Source of the DNA: Mycobacterium scrofulaceum
GTDB lineage: Bacteria; Actinomycetota; Actinomycetes; Mycobacteriales; Mycobacteriaceae
DNA: 64,000 bases
Assembly: GCF_002086735.1 (NCBI RefSeq)
Contig: NZ_MVIJ01000023.1
Span: 1 to 64,000, forward strand
Direction: 5' to 3'
In this document: piece by piece, positions 52,486 to 62,908 of the stretch
Layout of the letters: each line of letters opens with the position of its first letter
Numbering within the stretch: position 1 is the stretch's first letter
Position numbers and translations under genes: made by a program
The notes under the pieces: model-generated
Told to the model about the DNA's origin: nothing
The model's input: only the letters and a program-made list of their open reading frames with translations
The model's database searches: none

Positions 52486-54021
52486 CTAGGCCTGGGCGAG
52501 TACGGCGGACGGGGCCGCCTGCCGCCCGCGGGCCGGCAGGAGCCAGGCGACGACGATCGCGGCGCCCAGCGCGATGCCCGCGCAGACCAGCGAACTCACC
52601 CGCAGGCCGTCGAGGAAGGCGCGATCGACGACGGCGCGGACGTGGCCGGCCTGCGCGGCCGGCAGGCGCCCGATCACGTTGTGCGCCATGGCCATCGAGT
52701 GCCGCATGGCTTCGGCGGGCAGCCCGGTCAGCGCGCTCGGCTCGAGATGTCCCGAATAGACCGAGGCGAAGATGCTGCCGGCGATGGCGACGCCGAGCGT
52801 GCCCCCGAGTTCGCGCGTGGTGTCGTTGACCGCCGAGCCGACTCCAGCCTTGTCGGCCGACAGCGATCCCATGATGGCCTCGGTGGCCGGCGAAAAGGTC
52901 AGGCCGAGGCCGCCGCCGAGCGCCAGCATCTGCGCGGCGATCTGGGTGTACGGCGTTGCGGCGTCGGCCGTCGACGCCCAGGCCAGCCCGGCGGCGAACA
53001 CCGCGAGACCGGCGGAGACGACGGCGGTGGTGCCGATTCGTTCCACCAGCCGGGGCCCCACGATGCTCGCCAGCGCGATCGAGCCGGCGACCGGCAGCAA
53101 CCGCACCCCGGCCTGAAATGCCGTGTAACCCTTGATGAATTGGAAGTACTGGGTGATGACGAAAATGAAGCCGAACAACGTCAGGAAGCCGGCGGTGACG
53201 GCCAGGCTGCCGCCGGAGAAGCGGCGATTTCCGAACACCGACACGTCGAGCATCGGGTGGGTGCTGCGCCGTTCCCACGCCGCGAATCCGGCGAGAACCG
53301 CCGTGGCGAGGGCGAATCCGGCCGCGGTCCGGACGTCGGTCCAGCCCCAGGTGGGCGCCTCGATGACCGTGTAGACCAGTGTGGTGATGCCGACCGCGGA
53401 CAGGATCAGGCCGCCGACGTCGACGCGCGGCGCCGCAGGGTCGCGCGAGGTCGGCACGAACAACGCGCCCCCGACGATGGCCAGCGCGGAGATCGGGATG
53501 TTCACCATGAAGATTGAGCCCCACCAGAAGTGTTCCAGCAGCCAGCCGCCGCTGATCGGTCCGACGGCCACCCCGACGCCGACCATGGCCGCCCACAGCC
53601 CGATCGCCTTCGCGCGGGGCACCGGGTCGGTGAAGATGTTGGTGATCAGCCCCAGCGTGGTCGGGAAGATCACCGCCGCGCCCACCCCCATGGCCGCGCG
53701 GGCCGCGATCAGTGCGTCGGCCGAATCGACCTGTGCCGCGACGCCGGAGGTGAGGGCGAACAAGGCCAGGCCGAGGCTCAGCGAGCCGCGCCTGCCGTAG
53801 CGGTCGGACAGGCTGCCGGCCGACAGCAGTAAGCCGGCCATCACCAGGGTGTAGGCGTCGACGATCCATTGCAGTTGCGCGGTGTCGGCGCCGAGTTCGC
53901 GCGACAGGGTGGGTAGCGCGACGTTGACGATGGTGGCGTCGACGCTGATCACGAAGACCCCGAGGCAAATGACGGCGAGCGCGGGGACGGGGCGGCTTCG
54001 CAACAGGGGTTCCGTGTGCAT
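52486..54021 (-). CDS. MFS drug exporter (DHA2/EmrB-QacA type)
   Basis: A 511-residue protein with 14 predicted membrane segments. ALAVICLGVFVISVDATIVN is the DHA2-type motif C/D1-like N-terminus, LSDRYGRRGSL is motif A, and a second half with LTFSPATEAIMGSLS follows. The extra two membrane segments in the middle distinguish it from the 12-TM DHA1 group. It likely exports a cationic or lipophilic drug using the proton gradient. Its divergent HxlR neighbour and co-oriented methyltransferase genes suggest a shared inducer. Confidence 0.92.
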   Translation of the reverse strand: MHTEPLLRSRPVPALAVICLGVFVISVDATIVNVALPTLSRELGADTAQLQWIVDAYTLVMAGLLLSAGSLSDRYGRRGSLSLGLALFALTSGVAAQVDSADALIAARAAMGVGAAVIFPTTLGLITNIFTDPVPRAKAIGLWAAMVGVGVAVGPISGGWLLEHFWWGSIFMVNIPISALAIVGGALFVPTSRDPAAPRVDVGGLILSAVGITTLVYTVIEAPTWGWTDVRTAAGFALATAVLAGFAAWERRSTHPMLDVSVFGNRRFSGGSLAVTAGFLTLFGFIFVITQYFQFIKGYTAFQAGVRLLPVAGSIALASIVGPRLVERIGTTAVVSAGLAVFAAGLAWASTADAATPYTQIAAQMLALGGGLGLTFSPATEAIMGSLSADKAGVGSAVNDTTRELGGTLGVAIAGSIFASVYSGHLEPSALTGLPAEAMRHSMAMAHNVIGRLPAAQAGHVRAVVDRAFLDGLRVSSLVCAGIALGAAIVVAWLLPARGRQAAPSAVLAQA

Positions 54022-54077
54022 GACAAGACGCTAAAGCTAAGAGACAAATAAATCAAGTAGTTAGTAGAGAATCATGT

Positions 54078-54090
54078 CTACCATTGGTAG
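54078..54090. promoter_or_regulatory. likely HxlR operator
   Basis: CTACC-ATT-GGTAG is a perfect 13-base inverted repeat (54078-54090), 9 bases before the HxlR start and about 57 before the divergent MFS start. Its position suits autorepression and control of the exporter. Confidence 0.55.
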
Positions 54091-54099
54091 GGTGGCCTG

Positions 54100-54741
54100 G
54101 TGGCGACCCGCAGGACCTACAACCAGAACTGCCCCATCGCGCTCGGGCTCGACGTGCTGGGCGAGCGGTGGACGCTGCTGATCCTGCGCGAACTGGTCGG
54201 CGGTCCCCGCCGCTACGGTGACCTGCGCGCCGAGTTGCCCGGTATCGCAACCAATCTGCTGGCCGAGCGACTCAAGGAACTCCAAGACGCCGGGCTGGTC
54301 GACCGCACCGACCTGCCCGCCCCGATCGGGCGGACCGTCTACACCCTCAGTGACGCGGGGTGGCAGCGGGCGTTGCCCGTGTTGCGGAGCGTCGCGCTGT
54401 TCGGCCTGGACCGGTTGGACCCGTTCGAGGGCGGCGGGGTGTCGCCGCTCAACGGGTTTCTGGCCGGAATCCTGCTCGGCTTCGACTCGGCCAAGGCCGC
54501 CGGTCTGGAGGCGACCTGCCGGGCCGAGATCGACGGCCGGCGTTTCGACTTCGCGGTGACCCGGGGCCGCCTGGCCGGTGGTCACGGCGAACCTTCGGTC
54601 ACGATCACCGCGGCAGCGGCGGATCTGGTGACCGCCCGCCTGGGCGCGAGCGAGGCCAAGCGCAGGGCGGCGCTGCGGCGCATCGCCGTGACGGGCGATC
54701 CTGCCGCGGTCGGCGCGGTGCGTCAGGCGTTCGCGCTCTAG
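54100..54741 (+). CDS. HxlR-type regulator with SCP2-like C-terminal domain
   Basis: A 213-residue regulator from a GTG. The first 100 residues are a winged helix of the HxlR family (CPIALGLDVLGERWTLLIL, RRYGDLRAELPGIATNLLAER, and the wing DRTDLPAPIGRTVYTLSDAG). The C-terminal half, ending in a helix-rich segment, resembles a sterol-carrier-like (SCP2) lipid-binding domain seen in actinobacterial regulators of this type; it could bind a hydrophobic inducer. Divergent from the MFS exporter. Confidence 0.85.
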   Translation: MATRRTYNQNCPIALGLDVLGERWTLLILRELVGGPRRYGDLRAELPGIATNLLAERLKELQDAGLVDRTDLPAPIGRTVYTLSDAGWQRALPVLRSVALFGLDRLDPFEGGGVSPLNGFLAGILLGFDSAKAAGLEATCRAEIDGRRFDFAVTRGRLAGGHGEPSVTITAAAADLVTARLGASEAKRRAALRRIAVTGDPAAVGAVRQAFAL

Positions 54742-54834
54742 GCGGGCGGTTCGCCGCCGTCCGTTGGCCGCGCCCGGCGTGCCCGCCGCGACGTGGCCGT
54801 CCGGGCCGATCAGAAGCCCCATTAAGCTTGCAGC

Positions 54835-56415
<1,581 letters not shown>

Positions 56416-56644
56416 GTTCGGCGCCTCGCTCGGGCGCGACTGCCGGCCCGTGTCGCGACACATAACTGGTTGCGACGACACGCCGACGGGAGTCGCAGTG
56501 GTTTATGACTCGCGAATGCGCGCCGCCCTCGGCGCCCCCTCCGAACGCCAAAATCGCCCCTTTCGCCCCACCGGTATCGATCGCATAAAGCGCCCCTCAC
56601 GTTTCTTGACGGTTGTCGGAGGGCGGGTGTTTACTCGCAATCAG

Positions 56645-56660
56645 TCGAACATACTTTCGA
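56645..56660 (+). promoter_or_regulatory. LexA (SOS) box upstream of imuA'
   Basis: TCGAAC-ATAC-TTTCGA differs at one base from the mycobacterial LexA consensus TCGAAC-N4-GTTCGA. It lies 37 bases before the ATG of imuA', as expected for the damage-inducible mutasome cassette. Confidence 0.9.
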
Positions 56661-56696
56661 AAACAGTCGTGCGAGAGCGGTGGTAGGAGGTTGGTC

Positions 56697-57386
56697 ATGA
56701 CTGCGGCTTTCGCCCCCGATCACCGGCCGGAAACCCGCGCCGAGCAGCTGGAATCGCTGCGCCGGCGGATGGCCGTGATCACCGGGAGGGTGCCGGGGTC
56801 CGCGTCCCGCCCAACCCCTTGCGCCGACGACCTGCTTCCGGAATCGGAGTCCCGGCTGGCGTTGCCGCAGTGGCTGGCGGAGTCGCTGCCGGCGCCGCTG
56901 CCGCGGGGGACGGTGGCGGTCCTCTCGGGCGCCCGGTCGTTGCTGCTGGGCGTGGTGGCCGCGGTGACGGCGGCGGGCGGCAACGTGGCGATCGTCGGGC
57001 AGCCGGACATCGGGCTGCTGGCCGCCGCGGAGATGGGGGCGGATCTGAGCCGGGTCGCGGTGATACCGGATCCCGGGACCGATCCGGTGGAGGTGGCCGC
57101 GGTGCTCGTCGACGGCATGGACCTGGTGGTGCTCGGCCTGGGCGGGCGCCGGGTGCCGCACACCCGGGCGCGGGCGGTGGTGGCGCGGGCCCGCAACAAG
57201 GGGTGCACCGTGCTGGTCACCGACGGTGACTGGCAGGGTGCACCCACGCGGCTTCAGGCCCGGGTCTGCGGGTACGAGATCACCCCGGCTCCCCGCCCCG
57301 GCCTCGGCCGGATCAGCCGGGTGCGGCTGCAGGTCAGCGGCGTGTGTGCGGGACGACGGGTGACCGCCCGGGCGCGGGCCGGGTGA
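56697..57386 (+). CDS. imuA': ImuA' translesion mutagenesis accessory protein
   Basis: A 229-residue RecA-like-fold accessory factor of the mycobacterial mutasome (ImuA'-ImuB-DnaE2). The ATG at 56697 has a strong SD (AGGAGG) 3 to 4 bases upstream of TTGGTC. It contains GTVAVLSGARSLLLGVVAAV and LVVLGLGGRRVPHTRARAVV. A frame running 28 codons further upstream is rejected because the LexA box lies in it. It precedes imuB by 7 bases. dnaE2 is not seen in this window. Confidence 0.9.
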   Translation: MTAAFAPDHRPETRAEQLESLRRRMAVITGRVPGSASRPTPCADDLLPESESRLALPQWLAESLPAPLPRGTVAVLSGARSLLLGVVAAVTAAGGNVAIVGQPDIGLLAAAEMGADLSRVAVIPDPGTDPVEVAAVLVDGMDLVVLGLGGRRVPHTRARAVVARARNKGCTVLVTDGDWQGAPTRLQARVCGYEITPAPRPGLGRISRVRLQVSGVCAGRRVTARARAG

Positions 57387-57393
57387 CGTCGAA

Positions 57394-58956
57394 GTGGCAT
57401 CCCGGGTGCTGGCCATCTGGTGCATGGACTGGCCGGCGGTCGCGGCCGCCGCGGCCGCCGGCCTGCCCGCGACCGCCCCGGTGGCGGTCACGCTGGCCAA
57501 TCGGGTGATCGCCTGCTCGGCGGCCGCCCGCGCGGCGGGGGTGCGGCGGGGGCTGCGCCGCCGGGAGGCGGCGGCCCGGTGTCCGCAGCTGCACGTCGGT
57601 GCCGCCGACGCGGACCGCGACGCTCGCCACTTCGAGGCGGTCATCGCGGCGGTGGACGACCTGGTGCCGCGCGCCGAGGTGCTGCGGCCCGGGCTCCTGG
57701 TGCTGCCGGTGCGCGGGGCGGCCCGCTATTTCGGCTCCGAGGCCGGCGCGGCCGAGCGGCTGGTCGACGCGGTGGCCGCAGCGGGCGCCGAGTGCCAGGT
57801 CGGGATCGCCGACCGGTTGTCCACCGCGGTCTTCGCCGCGCGGGCGGGCCGGATCGTCCCGGCGGGCGGCGACGCGAAATTCCTGTCGGCGCTGTCGATC
57901 CGCCAGCTCGCCACCGAGCCGAGCCTGTGCGGCCCCGGGCGCGAAGAGCTGACGGACCTGTTGTGGCGGATGGGAATTCGCACCATCGGGCAGTTCGCCG
58001 CGCTGTCGGCCACCGACGTGGCGTCCCGGTTCGGCGCCGACGGGGTGACCGCGCACCGGTTGGCCCGCGGCGAACCCGAGCGGGGACCGTCCGGCCGGGA
58101 GCCGCCGGAGGAGCTGGAGGCCGTGCTGGACTGCGACCCGCCGATCGACCGGGTCGATGCCGCGGCCTTCGCCGGGCGCTCGCTGGCCGGCGCGCTGCAC
58201 CGGACGCTGATGGCCGCGGGGGTGGGCTGCACCCGGCTGGCCATCCACGCCGTCACCGCCAACGGCGAGGAGCTGCACCGGGTGTGGCGGTGCGCCGAGC
58301 CGTTGACCGAGGACGCCACCGCCGACCGGGTGCGCTGGCAACTGGACGGCTGGTTGAGCAGCCGGACCGCGCGCAACCCCCGCCCGACGGCGGCGGTGAC
58401 GCTGTTGCGGCTGCAGGCGGTCGAGGTGGTGTCGGCCGGGGCGCTGCAGCTGCCGCTGTGGGGCGGCCTGGGCGAGGAGGATCGGCTGCGGGCGCGCCGC
58501 GCCCTGGTGCGGGTGCAGGGCCTGCTCGGCCCCGAGGCGGTGCGGGTGCCGGTGCTGTCCGGCGGGCGCGGGCCGGCCGAACGCATCACGTTGACCCCGC
58601 TGGGTGACGAGCTCCTCCCGCGCGCCGACCCGGGCCTGCCGTGGCCCGGCCGGCTGCCCGAACCGTCACCGGCGGTGCTGCTCGACGATCCAGTGGAAAT
58701 ACTTGATGCCCAAGGCAATCCGGTGCGCGTGACGAACCGGGGGCTGTTCTCCGCCGACCCGGCGCGGCTGCTGGTGCACGGCCGGGACGAACGGCTGGAC
58801 TGGTGGGCCGGGCCGTGGCCGGTCGACGAGCGGTGGTGGGATACCGACGTGGGCAGGGGCCGTACCGCCCGTGCGCAGGTCCTGCTGGAGGGCGAGCGGG
58901 CGTTTCTGCTGTGCTACCGCCAGCGGCGCTGGTATCTGGAAGGCAGCTACGAGTAG
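57394..58956 (+). CDS. imuB: ImuB, Y-family polymerase-like mutasome hub
   Basis: A 520-residue Y-family-like protein from a GTG. It starts VLAIWCMDWPAVAAAAAAG, where active polymerases have the D-x-D metal ligands, so the catalytic site is degenerate as expected for ImuB. The C-terminal half includes a beta-clamp-binding-type region (GALQLPLWGG) and ends in LLCYRQRRWYLEGSYE. It links DnaE2 to the sliding clamp during damage-induced mutagenesis. Coupled with imuA'. Confidence 0.92.
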   Translation: MASRVLAIWCMDWPAVAAAAAAGLPATAPVAVTLANRVIACSAAARAAGVRRGLRRREAAARCPQLHVGAADADRDARHFEAVIAAVDDLVPRAEVLRPGLLVLPVRGAARYFGSEAGAAERLVDAVAAAGAECQVGIADRLSTAVFAARAGRIVPAGGDAKFLSALSIRQLATEPSLCGPGREELTDLLWRMGIRTIGQFAALSATDVASRFGADGVTAHRLARGEPERGPSGREPPEELEAVLDCDPPIDRVDAAAFAGRSLAGALHRTLMAAGVGCTRLAIHAVTANGEELHRVWRCAEPLTEDATADRVRWQLDGWLSSRTARNPRPTAAVTLLRLQAVEVVSAGALQLPLWGGLGEEDRLRARRALVRVQGLLGPEAVRVPVLSGGRGPAERITLTPLGDELLPRADPGLPWPGRLPEPSPAVLLDDPVEILDAQGNPVRVTNRGLFSADPARLLVHGRDERLDWWAGPWPVDERWWDTDVGRGRTARAQVLLEGERAFLLCYRQRRWYLEGSYE

Positions 58957-58961
58957 GGGCG

Positions 58962-60116
58962 CTACCCGGTGCGCCGCAACGTGTCCGGCGTCAGGTCCTT
59001 GAGCGAGGGATACCCGTCGACGGCCATGATCAGGTCCGCCTCGGCCAGCAGTGAGCGCAGCACGTGCGCGATGCCGTCGACGCCGCCCAGTGCCAGCCCG
59101 TAGGCGTACGGTCGGCCGACCCCCACCGCGGTCGCCCCCATCGCCAGGGCCTTGATGATGTCGGCGCCGCTGCGCACGCCCGAGTCGAACAGCACCGGCA
59201 GCCCGTCGGCGGCCTCGAGCACCCCGGGCAGGCAATCCAACGTCGGCAACCCACCGTTGGCTTGCCGACCACCGTGATTGGAACAGTAAATGCCTTCCAC
59301 CCCAATGTCTTTGGCGCGCCTGACATCGTCGGGGTGGCAGATGCCCTTGACCATCAGCGGCAGGTCGGTCTCCGACCTCAGCCACTCCAGGTCCTCCCAC
59401 CGAAACGGCCCGCCGAAAATCGGCAGCTTGCGAACCGCCGCCTCGGTGGCATCTTCGCCCGGTTTGAGGCCGGCCCGGAAGACCGGATCGCTGGTGTAGT
59501 TGGCCAGGCATCCACTGGGCACCTGCGGATAGTTCCCGCCGCTCAGGTCGCGGGGCCGCCAGCCGGTGACCCACGTGTCGAGGGTGACGGCGATGCCCTT
59601 GAAGCCGCACGCCTCGGCGCGGTGCACCAGGCTGGCGGCCATCTCGCGGTTCGGGGGCGTGTACAGCTGGAAGAACGCCGGGGTGTCACCCAGCTCGGTG
59701 GCCAGGTCTTCCATCGGGTCGGCCGTGAGCGTGCCCACGAAGAACGGGACGCCGGTGCGGACCGAGGCTCGTGCGCAGGCCATGTCTCCGTGCCCGTCCT
59801 GGGCGCATACCCCGATGACCCCGATGGGTGCCATGAAGATCGGAGACGGAAACCTCACCCCGAACAACTCGATGGACATGTCCCTGTCCTCGGGCGCGAT
59901 GCCCATGCGTGGGTACAGGCCCCAGCGCTTGAACGCCTCGCAGTTGGCGCGCTGGGTGTGTTCGTCACCGGCGCCGCCCGCGACGTAGCCCAGCACTTTT
60001 GGCGTCATCGCCGCCGACGCCTTCGCCTCCAGCTCGTCGAATCTGATCGGGTACTGCGGCTGATTCCCGTGCAGCGACTGGTCGTACAGCTCGGTTTGGT
60101 AATCGGCGAAGGCCAT
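58962..60116 (-). CDS. FMN-dependent alpha-hydroxy-acid oxidase (lactate 2-monooxygenase-like)
   Basis: A 384-residue TIM-barrel flavoprotein. The active-site motif is SNHGGRQANGGLPTLDCLPG, in which His acts as the base; VKGICHPDDVRRA and FDSGVRSGADIIKALAMGA bind the phosphate of FMN. The length and the extra N-terminal region fit lactate 2-monooxygenase, which makes acetate and CO2 from lactate. The start at 60116 (MAFADYQTELY) was preferred to one 11 codons further up. It ends 6 bases after imuB on the opposite strand. Confidence 0.88.
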   Translation of the reverse strand: MAFADYQTELYDQSLHGNQPQYPIRFDELEAKASAAMTPKVLGYVAGGAGDEHTQRANCEAFKRWGLYPRMGIAPEDRDMSIELFGVRFPSPIFMAPIGVIGVCAQDGHGDMACARASVRTGVPFFVGTLTADPMEDLATELGDTPAFFQLYTPPNREMAASLVHRAEACGFKGIAVTLDTWVTGWRPRDLSGGNYPQVPSGCLANYTSDPVFRAGLKPGEDATEAAVRKLPIFGGPFRWEDLEWLRSETDLPLMVKGICHPDDVRRAKDIGVEGIYCSNHGGRQANGGLPTLDCLPGVLEAADGLPVLFDSGVRSGADIIKALAMGATAVGVGRPYAYGLALGGVDGIAHVLRSLLAEADLIMAVDGYPSLKDLTPDTLRRTG

Positions 60117-60164
60117 AACCGTGGCAGTACCCCACGTCCTGGGGGCCAAACGGGGCCGCTAGGC

Positions 60165-60617
60165 CTACCGGTCGCGGACCGCTTGCGCGCGCGCCATCAG
60201 CCCGGCGCCGCCGGGCAGCGCGCCCACGACGGCGCGGGCCAACCGGTCGCGGCCGCGGACGCCGTCGGTCCTGGCCTTGCCGGCGCGCAGGTGGCGCCAG
60301 CCCAGGCCCGCCCACGCCGCCGCGACCGCGGCGTCGGTCACCCCGCCGCGAGCCCGGCGGCGGTCGACCACGGCCAGACCGAGCGCGGTGGCGGAATGCA
60401 CCGTGTCGACCCAGACGCCGGCCGCCAGCACCTCCGGACCGGGATTGATTCCCGACAGCAGGGCCTGGACGAGATGACGACCGCCCAGGATCCGGGTGAC
60501 GACGAGCGCCTTGCGATCGACCTGCACCCCGTGGATGTGGTCGAGCACCTCGGACGGTGCGGTCAGCAGCGCGGCGCCCCAGCCGGCGCGCAGGACTTCG
60601 ATGACGCGAATCTTCAT
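60165..60617 (-). CDS. small hydrophobic hypothetical protein
   Basis: A 150-residue protein starting MKIRVIEVLRAGWGAALLTA. It contains one or two weakly hydrophobic helices (ILGGRHLVQALLSGINPG and VTDAAVAAAWAGLGWRHLRA) and no catalytic motif. Codon use is typical of the genome and the start has an appropriate context. It lies between the flavoprotein and the nucleoside hydrolase genes on the same strand, 5 bases from the latter's stop. The function is unknown. Confidence 0.65.
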   Translation of the reverse strand: MKIRVIEVLRAGWGAALLTAPSEVLDHIHGVQVDRKALVVTRILGGRHLVQALLSGINPGPEVLAAGVWVDTVHSATALGLAVVDRRRARGGVTDAAVAAAWAGLGWRHLRAGKARTDGVRGRDRLARAVVGALPGGAGLMARAQAVRDR

Positions 60618-60622
60618 GTTAA

Positions 60623-61648
60623 CTAGGCTAACCGGCGCGCGAACGTACCAACCCGTTCGATGAACCGGTCGAAGAAGGCCGCCGCGTCCACGTCAAGCCC
60701 GATCAGCGCGTTGGGTTCTCGCTGCCCCGACCAGTCCGTCACCGTCATGGCCCGGGTCAGCGCGCCCGTCAACTCGATGTCCACCGACGCGGGCCGAGTG
60801 GTGACCAGGCCCGGGTCCAACGCCACCGCGGCGGCCAGCGGGTCGTGCAGGTGCGCCCGATATCCGTGGCCGATGTCGTGGTAGGCCTCCAGGTAGAACC
60901 GCATCGCGTCCTCCACCACGCGGACCAGCGGGTTGGACGCCGTCGAACGGGTGCCGGGCCCGTCGTCCGCGCTCATCGGCGTCGCCGTCGACCCCGCGGT
61001 GGCAGCCAGCCTGGCGAGGTGATCCGGTGTCATCGCCACCTTACGGGTCAGGTCCAGGCCGCACAGGATCGGAAGACGCTCTCGGCCAACGATTTCGGAG
61101 CTCCAGGCCGCCAGCACCTCGGCCGCGGCCTCGGGGTCCACGCTGACGTTCCATTCCGCCACCGCGGTGGTGTTGCCCCGGTGGTCGTAGGAACCGCCCA
61201 TGACGACCAGGCGGCGCAGCAGCGTCGGCAGCGCCGGTTCGGACCGCAGCGCCAGCGCCAGATTGGTCAGCGGGCCGGTCGCCACGCCGACGAGCTCGCC
61301 GGGGAAGGCGTGCGCGGCGCGCACCCAGGCGGTCGCAGCGTCGTGGTCGGTGAGCCCGCGATCGCTCGGCGGCAGGTCCGCATACCCCAGCCCCCGGGGG
61401 CCGTGGACCTTCGACGGCAGCCTCATCGGCCCGGTCAGGGTCTCGTCGGAACCCTTCGAGACGGGCACGCCGGTGACGCCGCACAGCTCGATCAGGCCCA
61501 GGTTGTTCAGGCAAACCTGCTGTACCGCAACGTTTCCCCCGCTAGAGGCGATGCCGACGACGTCCGCGTCCGGGCTGGCGAACAGGTACATCAGCGCCAG
61601 CGCATCGTCGACGCCGGTGTCGACGTCGACGAAGACGGGCGACTTCAT
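60623..61648 (-). CDS. iunH: nucleoside hydrolase (inosine/uridine-preferring)
   Basis: A 341-residue N-ribohydrolase. The calcium-binding Asp cluster is VFVDVDTGVDDALALMYLFA; the segment ATGPLTNLALALRSEP and WNVSVDPEAAAEVL complete the ribose and Ca2+ pocket, and the late His/Asp lie in RAHLHDPLAAAVAL. The ATG at 61648 (MKSPVFVDVDTG) was preferred to an ATG four codons earlier. It is slightly longer than the roughly 308 residues recalled for Rv3393. Divergent from cmaA1, 39 bases apart. Confidence 0.92.
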   Translation of the reverse strand: MKSPVFVDVDTGVDDALALMYLFASPDADVVGIASSGGNVAVQQVCLNNLGLIELCGVTGVPVSKGSDETLTGPMRLPSKVHGPRGLGYADLPPSDRGLTDHDAATAWVRAAHAFPGELVGVATGPLTNLALALRSEPALPTLLRRLVVMGGSYDHRGNTTAVAEWNVSVDPEAAAEVLAAWSSEIVGRERLPILCGLDLTRKVAMTPDHLARLAATAGSTATPMSADDGPGTRSTASNPLVRVVEDAMRFYLEAYHDIGHGYRAHLHDPLAAAVALDPGLVTTRPASVDIELTGALTRAMTVTDWSGQREPNALIGLDVDAAAFFDRFIERVGTFARRLA

Positions 61649-61687
61649 GGCGTCCAACATACCCAGACTGGCGGTTAGGCTGTCACG

Positions 61688-62575
61688 ATGCCAACGACGT
61701 CGGAGCCCCCCGAGGGGACAGATTTAACGCCGCACTTCGACGATGTGCAGGCCCACTACGACTTGTCGGACGATTTCTTCCGGCTGTTCCTCGATCCCAC
61801 CCAGACGTACAGCTGCGCCTACTTCGAGCGCGAGGACATGACGCTGGAGGAAGCGCAGATCGCCAAGATCGATCTCGCTCTGGGCAAACTCGGGCTGCAG
61901 CCTGGCATGACGTTGCTCGACGTCGGCTGCGGTTGGGGCGCCACCATGATGCGCGCCGTCGAAAAGTACGACGTCAACGTCGTCGGCCTCACCCTGAGCC
62001 GCAACCAGGCCGATCACGTGGAGCGGCTGATCGGCCGCTCGCAAAGTCGCCGCTCGATGCGGATTCTGCTGCAGGGCTGGGAGCAGTTCGATGAGCCCGT
62101 CGACCGGATCGTCAGCATCGGCGCCTTCGAGCACTTCGGTCACGAGCGCTATGACAAATTCTTCACCCTGGCGCATAACCTGCTGCCCGACGACGGGGTC
62201 ATGCTGCTGCACACCATCACCGGACTGCACCCGACGGAGATGGTCGAACGCGGCATGCCCATATCGTTCCTATTCGCGCGCTTCGTGAAATTCATTGTCA
62301 CCGAGATCTTCCCAGGTGGACGGTTGCCGTCGATACCGATGGTGGAAGAGCGTGCCACCGCGAACGGCTTCACCGTGAGCCGCGTTCAATCGCTGCAGCC
62401 GCATTACGCGAAAACGCTCGACATCTGGGCCGCAGCGTTGCAAGCCCATAAGGACCAGGCCATCGCGGTGCAATCCGAGGAAGTCTACGAGCGGTACATG
62501 AAATACCTGACGGGGTGCGCGGAGATGTTCCGCATCGGGTACGTCGACGTCAATCAGTTCACCCTGCTGAAATGA
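61688..62575 (+). CDS. cmaA1: cyclopropane mycolic acid synthase CmaA1-like
   Basis: A 295-residue SAM-dependent mycolate methyltransferase. DVGCGWGATMMRAVEKYDV is the SAM-binding motif, YSCAYFEREDMTLEEAQIAK the family start, SIGAFEHFGHERYDKFF contains the catalytic Glu, and HYAKTLDIWAAALQAHKDQA is diagnostic. It is closest to CmaA1 (Rv3392c) by sequence as I recall it, with a short N-terminal extension. It adds a cyclopropane at the distal position of alpha-mycolates. Related paralogs (MmaA1-4, CmaA2) are encoded elsewhere. Confidence 0.92.
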   Translation: MPTTSEPPEGTDLTPHFDDVQAHYDLSDDFFRLFLDPTQTYSCAYFEREDMTLEEAQIAKIDLALGKLGLQPGMTLLDVGCGWGATMMRAVEKYDVNVVGLTLSRNQADHVERLIGRSQSRRSMRILLQGWEQFDEPVDRIVSIGAFEHFGHERYDKFFTLAHNLLPDDGVMLLHTITGLHPTEMVERGMPISFLFARFVKFIVTEIFPGGRLPSIPMVEERATANGFTVSRVQSLQPHYAKTLDIWAAALQAHKDQAIAVQSEEVYERYMKYLTGCAEMFRIGYVDVNQFTLLK

Positions 62576-62644
62576 CCGTCGCGCCGGTGTCGGCGCCGGC
62601 GAAAAGGTCAGGCCCGCAACGTTTTTTCTGCAGGTAGCCGGCGA

Positions 62645-62908
62645 TTACGGCCAGGCCGAAGCGAAGGTGACCACCAGGACGTCGCGTTGAGCGGGCCCGG
62701 AACCGTCGATCGGGCGGACGGGGGAAACGCCGTGCAGGGTGCGACGGTCGTCGCCGAGCAGCAACGTGCCGGGCTCGGCCGGCGTCTTTGTCAGCAACGT
62801 CCGGCCATCGGGGGCGCACACCCGGCTCTCGCCGCCGGCAGCGTTGCGCCGCCCGATCAGCAGCGAGCTGACCAGGGTGACCGGTATAAAACGTTCACCA
62901 GTGCACAC
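62645..62908 (-). pseudogene. 3' remnant of a 2OG-Fe dioxygenase gene
   Basis: The frame VSSLLIGRRNAAGGESRVCA and TLLLGDDRRTLHGVSPVRPI, ending DVLVVTFASAWP, matches the C-terminal part of the 2OG-Fe dioxygenase family, including one metal-binding His and a 2-oxoglutarate-binding Arg. The N-terminal half, with the H-x-D pair, is missing: upstream sequence becomes the end of the next gene. Truncated and probably non-functional. Confidence 0.55.
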
